64,000 nucleotides of DNA, taken from JAIYDJ01 sp031400505. GTDB lineage: Bacteria; Pseudomonadota; Alphaproteobacteria; Rhodobacterales; Rhodobacteraceae. Below are positions 61,991 to 64,000 of this stretch, in pieces; positions within the stretch are counted from its first letter, which is position 1; each line of letters begins with the position of its first letter. The stretch is taken from assembly GCA_031400505.1 (NCBI GenBank), contig JANNPZ010000032.1, positions 6,704-70,703 of the forward strand. The letters are read 5' to 3'. The position numbers and the translations under genes were made by a program. Below the pieces are notes generated by a model. That model searched no databases, was not told where the DNA came from, and was given only the letters and a program-made list of their open reading frames with translations.

Positions 61991-63034
61991 TCACGGATTG
62001 GGGAGTGCTGCCCGCCACCGCGCAAGATGCGGCTTTATGGCGCGGTGCCATACCGGGGGCACCAAAGCCAGCACACAAGCCACCGGCAATGGCCACGGCA
62101 GACGCGGAGCGTCCTGCGCATCAGGCAGCCGCAACGCCGGGTAGGGACGCGACGGATGCGCATGATGGTCAGAATGACGCGGTGCGTTCAGCATCAGACG
62201 CGCGGAAAACCAATGCGCTGCATTCCATGAATGCTGTGGACCGACAGGCTCCAGCCGCCCATCCGGCTGCACGGCGCGAACCAACCCGTAATGCTGTACA
62301 TAATCCGACAGAAACAGTTGCATCTGCGCATGCGCCGCCAACCCCAGCCAGCACAGCAACCCCGCCCAACCGGCCAGTGCGTACCCACATGCCAATGCCG
62401 CCAGCGCCCCACCGATGTAGATTGCGTATGGATGCAGCCGGCCCGCCCGCCGTGCCCGCTCTGCCACATATCCCGCACGAAAGCTGCCGACCCAGGCCCG
62501 CAAGATGAACCGCCAGAACCCCTCGCCGCGCCGCGCCGTGTTCGGGTCGGCCCTTGTCGCAACAAACCGGTGATGGACCAGCCGATGCGATGACGCGTGA
62601 TGCCCCAAAAGCAGACTGCAGTAGACTGCAACGCCCAGCCGGAACAGGCCCGGCTGGCCGCGATGGATCATCTCATGCGCCGCAGGATGCGCCACTTGTC
62701 CCATCCACAACCCTGCCGCTACAAACAACATCGCACGCTGCACCGGATCCAATTGTGACGGCCCGGCGATTGCCCAGACACCCATCGGCATCAGCACGAA
62801 TTGCCCCAGCGCCAGACCCACCAGCAACACATCCGCCGCAGGAAACTCCACGCCCTCCGGCGCGTCGGCCAGCCCCTGGCGGATGGCAAGGTCAAGCACC
62901 ACCGACAGACCAGCCATGTAGAACAACCCCAGCAGCGGCCAGAAACCTCCAAGAATGATACCGGCCGCGAACACCGCCAGCGGGCTTGCGGCGGCCAGGG
63001 CAAACGTGCTGACACCATATCCTCTCATCGTCAT
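61991..63034 (-). CDS. AlkB-type membrane alkane 1-monooxygenase/fatty-acid hydroxylase
   Basis: A 347-residue integral membrane di-iron protein. Its histidine boxes are HEMIH, HHRFVAT (preceded by HRLVH) and RHSDHHAHPSRPYPALR, the last being very close to the AlkB signature LQRHSDHHA. About six helices surround them. It probably hydroxylates alkanes or acyl chains with oxygen; rubredoxin and its reductase are not encoded here. The start (63034 or 63028) is uncertain, as no good ribosome site is visible. Divergent from ftsY. Confidence 0.87.
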   Translation of the reverse strand: MTMRGYGVSTFALAAASPLAVFAAGIILGGFWPLLGLFYMAGLSVVLDLAIRQGLADAPEGVEFPAADVLLVGLALGQFVLMPMGVWAIAGPSQLDPVQRAMLFVAAGLWMGQVAHPAAHEMIHRGQPGLFRLGVAVYCSLLLGHHASSHRLVHHRFVATRADPNTARRGEGFWRFILRAWVGSFRAGYVAERARRAGRLHPYAIYIGGALAALACGYALAGWAGLLCWLGLAAHAQMQLFLSDYVQHYGLVRAVQPDGRLEPVGPQHSWNAAHWFSARLMLNAPRHSDHHAHPSRPYPALRLPDAQDAPRLPWPLPVACVLALVPPVWHRAIKPHLARWRAALPNP

Positions 63035-63141
63035 CAGCTTATCACCCGGGCATGCGGCGAAAAAGCGGCGGTCCGTCGCAGTGCCTTTCCCTTGCTGATC
63101 GAAATCGCTAGGAAAAGCAGGGGCAGTGGCAAGGGGCACCG

Positions 63142-64000
63142 ATGTCGTTCTTCAAGAAACTTCGCGACCGGTTGTTCCGGTCTTCCGACAAGATCGGCGA
63201 AGGGCTCGAATCGCTGGTTGCACAGACCGAGCCACCCCACGATCCGGCTGATCAGGCCGATCAGCCGCGACTGCTCGGGCGCCTGTTCGGATCGGATGCG
63301 CCACGGCGGGTGCTGGACGACGAGATGCTGGAAAGCCTCGAAGAAGTGCTGATCAGTGCCGACATGGGGGTGGATACCGCACTGAGGGTGACGGCAAACA
63401 TCGCCGAAGGCCGTATGGGCAAGCGCATTTCGACACCAGAATTGCGCAGCGCCCTGGCGGCTGAAATCGCGCGCATCATGACGCCGGTTGCACGTCCCCT
63501 GCCGATTTACGGGCTGAAACCGCAGGTCATTCTGGTCGTAGGCGTCAATGGATCGGGCAAGACGACCACGATCGGCAAACTCGCCAGTCAGTTCAAAGCC
63601 GCCGGCAAATCCGTGATGATCGCGGCCGGTGACACGTTCCGCGCTGCCGCCGTCGAACAGTTGCAGATCTGGGGGGACAGGGCCGGGGTGCCGGTGATGA
63701 CCGCGCCCGAAGGGTCCGATCCCGCCAGTCTTGCCTTTGACGCGATGGAACGGGCCAGCCGCGACGGAGTGGACCTGCTGATGATCGACACCGCAGGCCG
63801 GTTGCAGAACCGGGCCGATCTGATGGAAGAACTGGCCAAGATCGTCCGCGTCATCCGCAAAAAGGATCCCACCGCGCCGCATAACACGATTCTGGTGCTG
63901 GACGCGACGACCGGACAGAATGCTTTGTTGCAGGTTGATATCTTTCGCAAGATTGCCGATGTGTCGGGTCTTGTGATGACAAAGCTGGATGGCACCGCCA
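63142..64000 (+). CDS. ftsY: SRP receptor FtsY, 5' part (cut by window end)
   Basis: The frame opens at ATG 63142 (MSFFKKLRDRLFRSSDKIGE) and is still open at 64000 (286 codons). The N domain is followed by the GTPase with G1 GVNGSGKTTTIGKLA, DTFRAAAVEQL, G3 DTAGRLQNRADLMEE and TKLDGTA at the edge. Only a short acidic N-terminal extension is present, as in many alphaproteobacteria. It docks ribosome-SRP complexes at the membrane. It works with the SRP RNA encoded at 12 kb. Confidence 0.96.
   Translation, partial: MSFFKKLRDRLFRSSDKIGEGLESLVAQTEPPHDPADQADQPRLLGRLFGSDAPRRVLDDEMLESLEEVLISADMGVDTALRVTANIAEGRMGKRISTPELRSALAAEIARIMTPVARPLPIYGLKPQVILVVGVNGSGKTTTIGKLASQFKAAGKSVMIAAGDTFRAAAVEQLQIWGDRAGVPVMTAPEGSDPASLAFDAMERASRDGVDLLMIDTAGRLQNRADLMEELAKIVRVIRKKDPTAPHNTILVLDATTGQNALLQVDIFRKIADVSGLVMTKLDGTA

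Noticed and set aside
1..64000. Defence island, biosynthetic cluster or prophage
   Set aside because: All long genes belong to core metabolism, respiration, transport or housekeeping families, and none resembles restriction, CRISPR-associated, phage or assembly-line genes.

Overview
The window is a G+C-rich chromosomal segment of an alphaproteobacterium, most probably a member of the Rhodobacteraceae (Rhodobacter/Paracoccus/roseobacter relatives). The evidence is gene content and order: rpsU next to coq9, a DUF1013/TrcR cell-cycle regulator, the complete ccoNOQP-ccoGHIS cytochrome cbb3 locus linked to fnrL and hemN, lysC-ptsP, a membrane-anchored cytochrome c552 beside pheA, and purD opposite xseA. 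This assignment is inference from family knowledge; no 16S gene is present. I saw no prophage, insertion sequence, CRISPR array, integrase or tRNA. The window is mostly core genome.

Layout. 1-6.1 kb: end of a VOC protein, rpsU with terminator and promoter, coq9, a quinone oxidoreductase, a secreted GlcG/HbpS-like protein, a periplasmic RNase T2, trcR, then recR-ybaB. After a 0.68-kb stretch without a convincing gene come dnaX, a macAB efflux pair, the SRP RNA gene (ffs) and a TetR regulator facing an alpha/beta hydrolase across two operators. 13.6-20.2 kb: an M24-fold protein lacking most metal ligands, a 2',3'-cyclic-nucleotide phosphodiesterase, NudC, an SRPBCC protein, pheA and cytochrome c. 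20.3-27.3 kb: a yejABEF peptide ABC importer with a translationally coupled glycosyltransferase. 27.3-38.4 kb: the microaerobic respiration island (hemN, fnrL, a tandem Usp, ccoNOQP, ccoGHIS) with four FNR-type boxes. 38.4-48.8 kb: a PBP5-type carboxypeptidase with SPOR domain, HAD phosphatase, clpS, an RsmC-like methyltransferase, an SDR with a changed active site, and tetrapyrrole genes hemF, cobS, hemE and hemC with two exporters. 48.8-64 kb: an FAD oxidase, the tesA-ybbA-ybbP-like trio, ptsP-lysC, an SDR, purD, xseA, a small four-cysteine secreted protein, an AlkB-type monooxygenase and the 5' part of ftsY.

How they work together. FnrL probably senses low oxygen and controls hemN (oxygen-independent haem synthesis), usp, ccoNOQP (high-affinity oxidase) and ccoGHIS (its copper and haem maturation). 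The oxygen-dependent HemF and the shared enzymes HemC and HemE are encoded in the same window. ffs and ftsY give two of the three parts of the SRP targeting route. No clearly new multi-gene system was found. The observations most worth checking are two apparently inactivated enzyme folds (M24 and SDR), a repeated hairpin plus conserved tail found twice behind genes, the geometry of the FNR sites (hemN looks leaderless), and the non-coding gap inside the usual dnaX-ybaB-recR cluster.
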